A stretch of 64,000 nucleotides of DNA from Pseudocercospora fijiensis CIRAD86 (taxonomy: Eukaryota > Ascomycota > Dothideomycetes > Mycosphaerellales > Mycosphaerellaceae). Position numbers and translations under genes: made by a program. The DNA is taken from the NCBI RefSeq assembly GCF_000340215.1, contig NW_006921532.1, positions 10,763,764 through 10,827,763 on the forward strand, given 5' to 3'. The notes beneath the pieces are model-generated. The model searched no databases, was not told the origin of the DNA, and saw nothing but the letters and a program-made list of their open reading frames with translations. This document shows positions 1 to 13,000 of the stretch, in pieces. Every line of letters starts with the position of its first letter. Within the stretch, counting starts at the first letter, position 1.

Positions 1-649
1 TTATTATACTTAAAAATAGTATTACCCTATATAATACGCTCCTAGACGCCTAAAGGATCGAAGACTAGATCGGTAGCGGCCGTCTACGGCAAATTATAGA
101 ACTATAGCGTTAGCGCGGGCTGCAATCTATTAGGGATAGCGCTGTCCTTAAGCGTCTAGATATAGGCGATAAAGGTAGATAAGGCGTATACCGGATCGAT
201 CTACGTTAGCTAGCAGACTAGGCTAAAGTCTACTAGGTACTAATAGTTAAGGAGCAGTAGAGGTATACCTTTGCCCTTGTTAGCGATATAGGTACCGTTC
301 TAGTAGCGACCGCTACTTATAAGCTAAGCGTACTATTTTATACGCGACGCATTAGTAGCCTTCGTATCCGTAAGCGCCTTATTAGTATAGAGAGCGGATA
401 TATAGCCCTCGCCGCGAAGCGTATAGGCGTTACAGACTGTAATATACCGCTAGGTATAAGCGACGACGTCCTAGGTAATAGCTAGGCGACCTAGGTTGCG
501 ACGGTATAGGTAGGGCAGACTACTAGAGTTTAGGAAGGACTTATACTACTTATAGAGCTATATAGCCGACTAGGCACTAAGCTCTATACCGATTAGTAGC
601 AGCTAAACGGTATAGTCCTTAAGCTAGGAGTCTAGTAGAGGCAGGCGCA

Positions 650-3600
650 CTATTAAGAGTCGTCCGGTAGCTACTATCTATAAGAATTAGACTTCGCCGT
701 AAGTAGTTAGGTCGATCTTATAATACTTAGTCGCTTCGACGTATTTACTAATAGATCGCTCGCCCGTCTTTTAGTATTCCTTACCGTAATCGCGGTAGGA
801 GACATCCTTACCGTTCTCGCTACGCTTATATAGGACTAGGTAACCGCCTACTATAATACTATTGCGATATTCTTTTAGGACGAAGCGGTAGAACTACTCT
901 TATACGAGGTCGACCGTCTATAGGAAGTATAAGATAGCGCGTACTATAAGACCGACAGCTCTATTACGGATTAGAGATAGTACTAGCTAGAATCGTAAGT
1001 CGCCGGTATAGGTACTTAAGCCGAGGAAGTTCTCGCGTAAGTAGGTAATATTTACTAGGAGTCGGTGCTATAACTTCGCGTAGTAGAAAGTAATAGTTAG
1101 TAGAAAATTCGTATCGAGGTTAGCTAGGTTAGGAAGCTCCTTTAATTCGCCCGCCGTTATAAGCGCTACGTACTTGCTAAAGCGTATCGCGTAAATCTCC
1201 TACTACGTATCGTAACCGTCCGAGTAGAGGTCGGTCCTAAAGATAGAGTATTTACGAGCGAGATCGTTGTTTACGATTTAGAAGGAGTATAGTTACGTAA
1301 AGAGTAGGTTTTTAAAATCGGTAACTAGCTTGCCTATATACTAATACAATTCGCGTAGAATCTAGAAGCGCCGATCGCTAGCTATAAGGTATAGATAATA
1401 TAGGTAATACTAAAGCCTTACTAAATAGTGTTCGACTATTCGCTTATATAGGCATAGGCGAAAGAGATTAGGCAGCCGACCGTTAGCGTCCTTAGCGTAC
1501 GCGTTATATACGAGCTTCGCGGCCTAGATAAAGCGTACGTCTCTATTCTTATTACGCTCTATAGGATTAGCGGCGATTAGCGTATCGACTTTCTTATTAT
1601 AGTCCTTATACTCTACGTACTACTAGATTGTAGCTTGTTCGGGCGTCTCGTTAGCGCGAAGGAGATACTTATTAATTAAAGTCTAGCGCGCCCGCTAGCC
1701 TCGAAGCCGCTACCGCTCGAACTTAAGTTCTTTAGGGGATAGGACCGGAGGTTCCTTAAAAACCGACTCGATCGGAGTAGCTAGGAGCTTAGGAGGAGCT
1801 AGTACGGGCGCTTATAGCGAGCTGTTACTCGGCGCCTACGTTAGGGAGGCAGGTACCTATAGTAGCGGTAAATTAGGAAGTATACGCGCTAGCGGAGATA
1901 GTAATTCTAGTAAAGCCGGTCGATTTGCGGGTATTATTAATAGTAGTGCCGATTCTAAAGCCGAAGGCGCGTTAAGAGGCTACGCGCTAACGGGATTAAT
2001 TAGGCCGCTTTCCGCACTGTTAACTAGGCTACTAGACGCGTAGGCAGCGGCGTCTCGGTAAAGGGGTCAAGAAGCCCGGCACAATATCCTATAGCTTCTC
2101 GGCCTCTAGAATCTCGACCTATAACGCTTTGCCCTTCTAAACAAACTCCTATTTACCTAAATAGTATAGTAGAGAGTCGTCCTTATCGATAAAGTAGTCG
2201 GCTATAGCCTTATAGAGCGCTCGGCCTATCTATCGGCCCTCGCCTAGCAATGCCTTCGCTAGCTCTATTAACTATTTCTTCTTCGTAGTAAGCGCCGTAA
2301 CCGCCTATATAAACGACTTCCTATCGAAAACGTAATCTAGATTAACCGCCGCGATAACCGCCGGTACGCAATATTTTAGAAAGGAGAACTGTCTAATATT
2401 AGAGAGCGGATAGTCTAGATTCGGAAGTACTATCGATAGGCTAGCAATAGTCTAACGCTATATAGTACTAAACTCGCTACCTAGCGTCCTCTACGATTGT
2501 AGGCGAGCTATTACCTCGAGTAATTCTAAATCGGATTTGTTTATATTATTAGCCGAGGGCAATAGTGCTAAGCTCGCTATTAGTATATCGTTAATGCGAC
2601 TACGGCCTAAGAACAACGGTACGTATTGCTATAATAGTTATCGACTAGAGTCCGTTAATACGTAGTATAGTTCTATATCTAATCTGTCCTCGGTAAATAT
2701 TAGGAAAGGCTATATATATCTATTCTTAGTAGCGTAGCTTAATACCGCCTAAACCTCGCTAGTACTTAAACTACCGTCGGTAGAAATAAGCGATAGCGCC
2801 TTACGAAAGGTCTATCGAAGATTGCCTTCCGCTATAGCGAGGATCGTAAAGCCCTTTAGCGTCTACGCTAGGTTAGTACCGTATTCCTCTAAACGCGTTT
2901 ATTGTAGGTTAAGCGTAGCGTTATCTATCTCTCTACGATGCTCGCCGATCTAATCTGCTATTACGTCTTCTCTACCTACCGAATCCTTTACCGGGCTCTC
3001 TAAATTCTCTAGCTTAGGCGTAGCTGTACGTTCCTCGACTATAGTATTAAACGTTATATCCTTCTCGTTCGTTATATATTCTAGCTTAGACGCGAGCGTA
3101 GGAGCCTCGATCGAAGGGTCCTAGAGTATATCCTCTCTACTCGTTACGTCCTTAGGCTCCGACGTAGCTATACGATTCTCGACTATTTCGTCTAATACCG
3201 TATTTTCTTTATCCGTTATATTATCTGCCTCTAGCGCGGCTATACGACTTTCGACCGTAGTATCTAATACTATAACCTCCTTGTCCGTTATATCCTCTAG
3301 CTTAGGCGCGGCCGTATACCTCTCGACCGTAGTATCTAATACTATATCCTTATTACTTGCCCTACTCTTTAGCTTAGGTATAGGCGTTAAGCCGGTAACA
3401 AATAAGGACTGTCCGGCCGATCCTAGACCGTCTAATAGTAGCGGTTCTCCGCGAGGAGCGTTAACCTTACTATTCCCTATCGCGGTGTCTTAGGGTTCTC
3501 GATCCTCGCTTCTACGGTATTCCTTAGCTATCGCTTCTTAGAGGAGGTCGAACGTATTAGCCTTACGGTATAGGTAAGACGCGTGCTATAAATCCGCCTC

Positions 3601-3960
3601 GAATAATATAACATTTAGGCGCTTATATCGCGATCGGTACTATAGAAATTTTTTCTATAAAGCTACTAGTTTACGTTCCTTGCGACGGACGCAGTTATCG
3701 CGCTTAAGGGCCGTATCTATTCGTCGTCGGTAATTAATAGAAAGCTCTCTTATTATCCGGAAAGATCGATACTAAATAAGGGATAGCCCGCGCCTACGTA
3801 TAACAATTGCCTAAGTAACGTAGTTACGATAACGATATAAGGGCACGCCTAGGCAGATTACGACTCCGAAGGAGGAGTCGCGCTATAGAGTTATATCGAT
3901 TTGCGACGAACCGCGAGGGATTATCCGGCCTCGCCTTTATCGGCGGAGCTAGCAACCTCT
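650..3960 (-). pseudogene. Unidentified long decayed reading frame(s)
   Basis: I do not recognise the family. On the minus strand, 3,000 to about 2,040 reads in a single frame with no indel, broken only by TAG/TAA codons typical of RIP. It includes stretches such as LEYGTN-like and FSFLKYCVPAVIAAV. A second readable part runs from about 1,340 to 650 in a different frame and includes YSDGYDT followed by two RIP stops (probably Trp Trp) and then EIYAIRFSKYVALI. The part between (about 2,040-1,680) is low-complexity and Pro/Ser-rich. An Arg/Lys-rich stretch reads at about 3,770-3,600. It lies downstream of the Gypsy chromodomain on the same strand, so it could be an extra ORF of that element or a separate one. 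Ancestral length would exceed 1,000 codons. Confidence 0.6.
3030..3395 (-). repeat. Degenerate in-frame tandem repeats, about 75-80 bp unit
   Basis: At least four imperfect copies of a unit encode an acidic pattern of the type D-I-T-x-K-E, then L-D/N-T-I/T-V-E-x-R-I/T-A, then E/K-L/P-E/K on the minus strand. The copies stay in frame with the decayed ORF around them, so they were probably a repeat region of the ancestral protein. The DNA shows the repeated string tatcctctagcttaggcg and variants of gtagtatctaatactata. Confidence 0.6.
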
Positions 3961-4160
3961 AAAAAAGGCTAGCGAGCTCTCGTCCGCTTTACTACCCTAC
4001 GGAGGGTACGGGATAGCGGTACCTCCTTTAGAGGGTATACGTTATCGTAGATTTTGCGTAGATCGTCTACGCTTATTAAGTCGTCGATATTATACTATAT
4101 ATTATAGGCGCTCCTATACCCTTTCTACTTTACTAGGTATTAGAGAATAGGCTAGCCTCT

Positions 4161-4355
4161 TTAGACGACGGTCCGTCGCCTAAGAAAGCGCTTAATTTCG
4201 TAAGAATCGCCCTTATCGCTAGAACCTAGACCATCCTTAGCTACGATAGGCGGAGGCTCGTAATTAATAGTTCTCTTAAAAGGATCTAGGTCTTTAGGTG
4301 CTTTTTCTAACTGCGAAACCGATATTACCGGATAGATACGCATTAATAGGGGCAA
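4161..4355 (-). pseudogene. Integrase C-terminal chromodomain of the Gypsy element
   Basis: A 64-residue open stretch on the minus strand contains YPVISVSQLEKAP, then DPFKRT, then PPPIV and YEIKRFLRRR. This is the usual end of chromovirus integrase: the linker after the GPY/F module, then a chromodomain with its first beta strand YEIKRFL. It is continuous with the integrase upstream in the same strand. It escaped stop codons by chance and is not a free gene. Confidence 0.85.
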
Positions 4356-7300
4356 CTTAAGATAGTAGGCTAGTCGTCCGACCTTTTCGAGAACTATAAA
4401 AGGCCCTTTAAAATAGTAGCTAAACTTGTACGACTAACCTAGTACTTCGTAACTATAGTATAGGCGAAGTATAATATAGTTACCTAGCTTAAGGAATAGG
4501 GGCTTATACTTGCTATTATACCGTTCTTTTATTTTTATATTCGCCTAAGCAATCGCGTCCTAGACTTCCTTCTAGATACAGCTACGCGCTACCGCCCTAT
4601 TATACGGATAGTCGTATAGTATATCGAGCGAGTCGAGGTTCGTCCTTACGCCCGTAGTAACCTCGTTTAGCGACTAACCGGTAGTCGTATTGCGAGAGTT
4701 GTTAAGCGTAGCCTATAGCTATAGGATAAACGTCGTCTAATCCTCGCTAGAATAATCCGCTAACTAGTAACGGATTGCCGTTTCGACCGTTTAGTTAGTT
4801 CGCTTAGATTAACTATCGGTTTAAGGGTAGTAGGCTATAGACGTAGCTAGCTTCGTACGTAGGCGCGAGAAAACGCCCTTAAAGAAGTCGCTTAGCTAGC
4901 GAGGATTACGATTAGCGATAAGCACTACTAGTATACTTATATCTATTAAGCAAAGCCTATCGATTAGAGCGATGCCCTAGTCGTAGGCCTTCTAGTCCTC
5001 TTTGCCTAGGACGACTACTACCCGCTTAGACGTCTTATAAGTAATTGTATATAGTATATTAAATCTATCGGTCGTAACCGGTAGGGCGGTTACGAGATCT
5101 ATCGTTATAGTATAGTATAGGCCCTCTGCATTCTAGATCGGGTAAAGTTCGCTATAAGGAGCGTATCGGGAGGTACGTAAAAGGAGATACTAGTAATAAT
5201 AATCTAAATAAAGGCGAAGGTAGCGAGCGAGTCGATATATAAAGAAGGAAGCTTAAATGCGGTCGAAGACGCGCTAAAAGCCCTAGTAGTAACGGTTATC
5301 GTAAGCCTACTCGAAGATCTCGCCTATTAAGGCTCGAGGGATATAGAGTCGCTTGCGCCCTAAAGATTAGTTATAGAAATATAAGAGGCCGTCCCTCTCG
5401 AAGAATCGAATACCTAGCGGACTATTAAACTTATTACCTACGAATAGGTCCGGATTTTTGCTACCCTTATACCGAACTAGCGTTTTTGTTACTAAAGGCA
5501 TATTAGCTCCCTCCGAATAGAGATACTCTAAAGCATTCTACGCCTACGTTTATCGAACTAGTCGTAAAACCCTAGACTAATGTTCGTTGTTATCGTACGC
5601 TCGGTTTAACCGACGTCGGAAATCCGGATCTAGCTCTACTAATATCGTATAGAAGTAGGCTACTTCCTCTAGATCGGCCGAAGAGGGCGTAGCGTCGGTA
5701 TAGTAAGAGAGCGGGTCTAGGTTCTCCTCGTCCGGCGTTAACTTAGGCGACTCCGTATTCCCTAGAAGTCGACTAAGGGCGTCTAGAACTAGGTATATCC
5801 GCCCTAGGCGGTAAACTATATCGACTCGATATTAGGAAAGGAATATCGATACTCTTACTAATTTTAGGTTCTACTTGCCTATATTAGTAGTCGTAGTTAT
5901 CGATACCGAGTTAGTAAGACCGACCGTAGTATAGTAGTCTATAAAGATAGTCGTCGGCCTCGATAAAGTATATATTAAATAGCCTACCTTCTTTACTATC
6001 TATACGATTCCCGAGTATTCGAGCTCTATCGGCTAATATTATATCTCTGCCTAAGTTAGGCCTCGGCTTAAGAACAAAATAGGCTAAACCTTATAATAAG
6101 GAAACAACTGCGCCTTTCCCTTAGATAGAATAGGGTCTAGGTCCCTATTAATATAGTAGAGTACCGCGCTATAGCTAAACTCTTTAGAGGAATCTATATT
6201 AGCGTATAAGTAATAGTTAGGGTCGAAATAGTATAAGAAGGAGGGCTCGTAGAACATCGATTACAACAAGCGAAACGCTTTTACTAGCTCGTCGTAGTGC
6301 TAATTATTCTTACCTAGCGTCGTAACGGCGACGTACCGGCGACGACTATTACTAGTAACTAGCGCCCCTTTTAATAAGCGTATTTTCTCCGCCTATAGAG
6401 GCGCCGCTATCTATACGTAGTATAGGATGTGTTGCCGCAACTAATTAGTTAGACCGAGATAATGCTCTAGCTTCTATACGTTCTTCGGGAACTAAAGTAA
6501 GGTAATCGCTGCGATTTTCTCTTTACTCGTAGCTAGACCGAGGCCGCTAACGTACTAACCTAAAAGAATCGCAGAGGGGAAGCCTAAGAAAGTCTTCTTC
6601 GGACTAATGCTAATCCTTACGGCGTCTAATCTCTAAAAGACCGCTTCTAGATAATCGAGATGCTTAGGTAACGTCTTCGAAAATACTACGATATCGTCGA
6701 TATAAGCTCGCGTAAAGCTACGATAGTTGCGAAGGATCTAATCTAGCTTCCGCTATACGAATTAGATACTATTCGAATATCCTATAATAGCGACCTTATA
6801 CTATTCCTAGCTACGATAAGTATTAATTGTCAATTTATAATAATCCTCTAGCTTTACGCCCTATTAGTAGAAGAAGGTTAGACAGTCTATAGTGCTAATA
6901 TACTAGCACCCTACTAACTATATAAAGAGGTCCGCCTAGAGCGGTATCTAATAGCTGTCGGGGATCGTTACCTTATTTAAGGCGCGTATATCGACTACTG
7001 CCTATAGCTTATTAATTATACTACCTTTACCGTTAGTAACGCGCTTCTATACGACAAATACTAGGAAGCCGAAGGGCGTAGGCTCGGTTATATACTATAT
7101 CTTCCCCTAGTAGTATAGGTCGTTATATATCTTGTCTACTACTTTACGATCCCTCTTATCTAGATTAATTATACGAAGGGGCGGTAACAGATCTAGGTAA
7201 TTTGGCACGGTTAGGATAGGCATATAATCGTGCTCGGGAATATTAACGACCGTCTAGCGATTAGTAAAGAGCTCTAGGTACCGCTCGACTGCTATAGCAA

Positions 7301-8160
7301 TTTAGTCTGCTTAGTTATTATTACTATAGATCGTTACGCCTAACGTATACTAGTATTCCCGCTATGTATTTAGCATATCCCGCGTAGCCGTAAAAGCGTT
7401 AGGACTCAATCCTACTAGTCTATAGTCGGCTACGTCGATATAGTAGGCCCTAGTAATAGTCCTATTACTTAACGAACTAAGTAGCTATCCGGCTCGAATT
7501 GTTACTAGAGTAGTCGCATTATTACGAATGTACGTATAAGAAAAATTAGCGTCTACGACCTAATTATACGCCGTTACTAAAGGCGGAGCTTATAACGACA
7601 ATCCCTATATATTGCTAGTTAGCTAGACTAAGAAACCGGCGTTAAGAATAAAATCCCGGCCCTTAGGGAGATTACTACTATACTTAACTAGCGCGAGGGC
7701 GACCGTGCGCAGCGCTAATGTTACGTCCTCCGCTAGCCTTATAGAGCGCTAAACCGACTTCCCTTTCTTACGCTTAACGGCTACTTTAAAGTAGGCGTTA
7801 TTCTAACTAGCTACGGTAACTATCCGTACGGGAACATCGATCTTTATTCCCTTTAGAGCAATCGTGTCTATACCGACTAGGATTTTTGCCTTTAGTTTAG
7901 GAACTAGGTAAACCTTACGAGTTATTCGCACTAGAGAAACTATACCGTCTGTTTTCGCTACTAGGACGAATATGTCTAATACAATGTATTTCCTAAAGTA
8001 ATACGCGCCGGCGATGCCGCCGATTTCGATCGGTTCGCATAGCTTGCGTACCTCTACGTCCGGGCGATAGCTTAAAACGAAGTCTTTTTCCGTAATAGTA
8101 AGCGTATAGCTAGTATCTAGGCAGACCTATATAGATATACCGGATAGTAATAACCGAAGA
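4161..8160 (-). mobile_element. Ty3/Gypsy retrotransposon pol, RIP-inactivated
   Basis: The minus strand carries the Gypsy pol order. A retropepsin is near 8,130 (CLDTSYTLTI, where the catalytic D-T-G reads D-T-S). Reverse transcriptase covers about 7,200-6,300, with AYIDDIVVFSKTL near 6,700 followed by FLGFPS and a TSKEKIAAI motif. An RNase H region follows. The integrase core covers about 5,126-4,620 (IDLVTALPVTTDRFNI, then GKED, then SKRTN). A chromodomain closes the frame. Many Trp and Gln codons are now TAG/TAA. The integrase catalytic Asp reads Asn (LIANRNPR) and the catalytic Glu reads Lys (SKRTN), each a TpG to TpA change. The element cannot be active. Assignment to Ty3/Gypsy chromoviruses is firm; LTRs were not located. 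Confidence 0.9.
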
Positions 8161-11100
8161 GGGAAAGTTATATATTGCTAATTCCGGAATACGTAACTTT
8201 ACTAAGCTAACGGAGGCGCCTTCGACTAAATTACTTCCGGGTTTGCCGATATGCGTTCGATAATAGTAGAAGGCGTCGTCGCCCCTATATACTTCTTACA
8301 AACATACTAGTATAGAAGGTTGTCTAACTTAAATCGCTGCCTATAGACCTTATAAGTATACTTCGTAGAGGCAAATAGTTAGATCGCCGCTAGTAGAGAC
8401 GCTTTAGCCTATAGCACCGAGTTTAACGCTAATAGCGAGCGATCGCTTATACTTATAAAGTAAGCTCCTAAGCCCGGATCGGAGTCGTAAGGATTAGTAA
8501 AGTAGTCGGCGTCTTCTCCGGCGTTACTAAAATAGCTATAATTATCTGCGTCGGTTCTCCTATTATCCTCCTAACTATCTTTCTAATAGCCGTCGTCGGC
8601 TTAGTTAGTATTATTTATAATATCGCCTACTCTCTTACTATTATCGGCAAAGTTAGCCTACTTACGAGCTCGATCGTTACGCTTTCTATCCTATCGATTA
8701 AATAGGCGCGAATCGACTCGCTTTAGGTCTTTCGGAAGGAAGGTAGGGCTACTACCCTTCGACGGTCTTTTACTATTTCCTACTAGCGGCAGGCGATTCT
8801 ACTAAGGGGTATTAGGCAGGCGATTCTGCTAATAGGCGTTAGTAAGGCGTAGTAGGTTTAGTCGGTCGATATCGCAGTTCTAGTAGTTAAGGGACGCTCT
8901 TACTAGAGCGAAGCTCGCTAGGGTATAAGAGGCGTTCCCTTTATATTAGTTCTACTAGGTAGCCTTACTAGCGCGGCTATTGTTCCTAGTTGTAGCGTCT
9001 AGGCGACGATTAGACAAGGACGAAAGCATATACTCCTAGATTAATACCTACTTTCTATAGTACATAACCTACTTATCGACCTTTATATAATAATTTAGCT
9101 CGTCTATATTTAATTAGAGGCGCGGATCTATTCGACGATAAGCTTCTAAGAGCCGGTTCGATTTCCGTATACCGGCATCCTTAGCGAGTCGTATCGTCTT
9201 AATAATAAAGTCTGTTACTAAATGCCCTAAAGCGATATCCTACTAGTCGTAGCGTTACTTATCGAAGAGATCTATCGCCTTTATCGGAGGGACCTTCTAT
9301 TTCTTACTAAGACAACGTTCCTAGCGCTTTAGACCGTATCCGCCGCAGAGCTTTACTCGGTTGCGGCTAGAAAGGTAACTATAATACTAACTAAGCGCTA
9401 TCCCTCGAAAGTAAAAAGAAAGGTTAAGACGAACTGTCTCTCGCCCTACGATATAAGTATAATCCTTAGCCGCTTCGATAAAAGTATATACCGAACGGTA
9501 TATTATCTTGTTCCCGACTAAGGCGTAGTCTCCCTCGCTATAATCCGTAACGCTAAGTAGAGGATCGAAGAACCTAAGATACGCTAGATCGAACCGTAGC
9601 TACTAAGGGCGGGCGTAGTGCCCCTAGATATAACTCGCTTTAGAAACTAGCGCTTCTGCGACGTAGTCCCGATAATACTAATAGTATCTGCGATAGCGGG
9701 CGTATCTATAATAACTAGTATCTAAGGAGCTATCGTTATCCGACGAGGATTAATCGGAGTCGTCCGAATTCTTACTATTAGATAAAGATCTATCCTTACT
9801 CGGATTATCCCTATACCGACGGTATTTCCGGCGTTACTTCTTGCCTTCCCGTAGTAGACCCTATAAGTCTAATAGCGGAAAGGGCAAAGGCTAACCCTAC
9901 GTCGGCTTACGAGAGGAATTACCTAGATCGAAGTTACTAGGTAGCGGTAGTAGAGGATCGTTAGGAGGATTTCCGGATAGATTGCTAGAAGGATTACTAG
10001 GCGGATTACTAGGCAGATCGCCTAGTACAAACCCGCCCCGACGTAAGTAGCTATATCTACGGGCATTTATATATGCGTCTGCCCTCTACTAGTAATCGTA
10101 TTAACTTAGGTTTAGCTAGGGCGGACTTAGCTTACGCGTAGCTAATAGCGGTAAAATCGCCTATTCTATTAGAAAGTCTAATACAACTTCGTTAAGATAG
10201 ACTCCTCTCTATCTAGCTAATTCGCGAAAATAATTACGACGCTAACGGTTTTGCTATATAGCGATATTCGCCCTATCGATCTCCTCGGTTGTCTACGAGG
10301 TATCTACTAGGGTACGATATTAGAAACGACTACGCGGCTCGTTAGCCTACGGGTCGGCGAGGCCGTCGTTTATTAGAGGCAATTAGCCGCGACCGATATC
10401 CTAGAACGGCGACGTCGATAGATCGGAAGGCCCGGTTAACGGTTCCTTAGAGGAAGTCTTAGGCAGAGGCCCCCCTAGCTTCTAAGGATTCTCGTCCGCC
10501 GGGTATCGTAGCTTAAGTAGCCTCCGTAAGGGCTAGTAGGCGCTGCTCTACTATAGGTAGTAGATAGATCTCCGGGTAGAATTAACGGTAATAGCGTAAA
10601 TCGCGCACCGTTAGGAGCGCGGCTTTAAGCTCCTTAACCGATTTAGTTAGGATTCCTTTATCTACTACCTACTATCCTAGGAAGTTGTAACCGTTAAGGG
10701 CGTCTAGGTAGAGTTCCTCGATTTTAGCCTATAGAGGCGGCGGATTTCCTACGAGCAGGTAATAATATAGAACGTATAAGGTAAGCAAGTCGATTTAGCT
10801 ATACTTTGCCCTAAGCTAGGTCGCGAAGTTCTCGCTATAATCGACGTAGTTCTAAATATAGGAACAGATACGTAGGATATAGGGCTCTATATCCGGCAAT
10901 CCGAGATTATAGTACTAGGGTAGCGGTTAAACCGCTAGCTTAGCTAATTTCGAGGCTTCTACCGGAGTTAGAAGCGAGTCCGAAGGAGCTACGGCAAGCG
11001 GGTAAACTATTAGTAAGAGGGTAGAGGCGAGATAGTCTCTAGACGGAGGACAATAATAGAGAACCGACTAAAGGTAGAGGAGCGTAGCTTATCGGGTAGG

Positions 11101-11870
11101 TCCTCTTAGGGAAAGCGGCTGCCCCTAGACCTAGGTATAGTAGGCAATTGCTACTAAAGGTAGAAACTACTACTACTATCTCCTCGGGGTACTAATAGGA
11201 TCGCCGATAAGGCGCTCGCGCGTCGGTAGGGTATAGTGTAGAAGGGTAGTAAATTAAATAGGTACCGTCGTAACGGATAGAAGTTAAATCGTAGTAATTA
11301 GCGGAAGATCGGTAGGACCCGTAGCTAATCGCGTCGATTCTCGTCGTAGCCGTAACGACCGGGGTCGATTCGGATAGAGGACTAGTAGTTAGTATAGAAG
11401 CTAACTAAGTATTAAGCGAAGCTACTAAGTTGCTAGGTATACGGTTATAGTACGAAGGTATCGTAACGGTTATGCGGTGCAAAAGTTAATGCATTCTCTA
11501 AGGTACCGCGAGGCAAGCTATCTATATAATAGTCCTACTATTAGTAGCAATAGCGACCGTAGCGGTCGATAGTAACCGCTACCTGCTATCGTATATGCAA
11601 TAGTGTTATATCGTAACACGCTAAGTACTATACTAATAGCTTATTAGAGGTTATAAAGCTATTTAGTAATAAGGTCGTCGCTATAACTACTAACAATGCG
11701 AGTATTATAAGCAAAGCAAGAGATATTATAAGTATTTTCGAAGTGTAAGCGCTCCTACCTAATCGGGCGCGGTAGCGCGGGCGGCACGGCTAGCTACGGG
11801 TACTAGACCTATTCCGGCTAATATAATATTAGATTACTCTATACTTTCTAAAAGTTATCTTAGTTAGTTA
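8160..11870 (-). other. Probable gag and 5' part of the Gypsy element
   Basis: This RIP-mutated stretch lies upstream of the retropepsin on the minus strand, where gag and the 5' LTR of the element should be. I could not follow a named gag domain or a zinc knuckle through it by eye, and no LTR partner was seen at lower coordinates. It may include other nested elements. The stretch at about 11,490-11,850 is repeat-like and AT-rich, but is not shown to be an LTR. Confidence 0.4.
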
Positions 11871-11879
11871 TTGTTCTTA

Positions 11880-13000
11880 CTATACTAAGCTTCTTTACGA
11901 CGACCTATATAAAGAATAGAGCGTTTAGAAGGTGTTTAGCGACGTATAGTATGTTTCTAACTACTTTAAGAATATACACCTTCTATTCGAACTGCTTATA
12001 GAATTTTCCGACGGCAAATACGTAGCATTTTAGTCCCTAGGTGCTATATGCTAGCAAGGCAAGCTGTATTATATAAAGGCGGTCTAGACTAACCGACAAT
12101 AGATCGAGGCTCTTAGAGAGAGTAAATACCGACTCCTCGATAGTGCGAGCGCTGCTTAGAAGGAAGAATAGCATTATATTATCCGTATCTTCGAGGCAGA
12201 CCAGTTCTAGACTAATTTGTCGAAATACATTAAATTAATAATACCCTTCCTATAGGTAACTATTGCCCTCGAAGCCGACAAGCCTCTACTATCGTACGTA
12301 TATAGCAATTTTAAGTAGCTCTATAACTAGTCCTAGAATAACGGCCTTCTTATAAATAACGAGATTAAGGTTATAATCGATAAGCGCTACGAAGACCTCT
12401 ATATTCCCCTTATATTAATCGCCTATCTTAGTAATATTCGAGAGCGTAAGGACCCTCGGAAGCTTATTATTATTAGTAAAGAGGAGATTTATAGTATAGC
12501 CGACTTCCTTATATAATACTACGAGCGATAATAACAATAAGAGTTACGCGTTAAACTCGAGATAAGAGCCGGTTAATTAATAAGCGACCTCTTCCTTCTA
12601 CGTAATAGGCAAGGTCTATTTACTAATAAGGTCGTATAGCTATCCGGCTTGTCTTAGTCGCCTATATAATAGTAGTATAATAATATTAAATCTATATACC
12701 CTAACCTCTCGGAATTAATAATACTAGCGCTATTAATAGTACTAACAACTAGTACTACCGAGCGTAACTAGTTAGCTTATAGCTTTATTATAAGCCTCCG
12801 CCGTAATCGCCTATCTTACGCTACTATCGAGAAGCTAGTCTATCTATATTAGAACCTTCGTATTAAGTATCGGATTAACGATAACTAGCTTATAGACGAC
12901 GACTTCTACGATTCGGAAGAAGTGCTTAAAGCCGTACTAGATAGCGAGGTCGATAATAGCGCTATTGCTAACCTTAATAGCACTTATAGGGCGAGTCTAT
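11880..13000 (+). mobile_element. hAT transposase remnant, C-terminal part
   Basis: The plus strand reads as a hAT transposase through RIP stops. Around 12,230-12,580 it gives VIIDKRYEDLYIPLILIAYL, which matches the conserved block before the dimerisation domain. At 12,697-12,990 it gives YPNLSELIILALLIV, then TTSTTERN, then a stop where Trp is expected, then SFIISLRRNRLS and IEKLVYLY. This is the classic C-terminal hAT dimerisation domain (Dimer_Tnp_hAT). The two blocks are in different frames, so at least one indel lies between them, near 12,580-12,690. The N-terminal BED finger and TIRs are not visible. The element is dead and seems truncated where it abuts the Gypsy remnant. Confidence 0.8.

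Noticed and set aside
3281..3493. 70-codon plus-strand open frame in the first island
   Set aside because: It lies opposite the decayed minus-strand ORF with its repeats, inside RIP DNA, and has no known domain.
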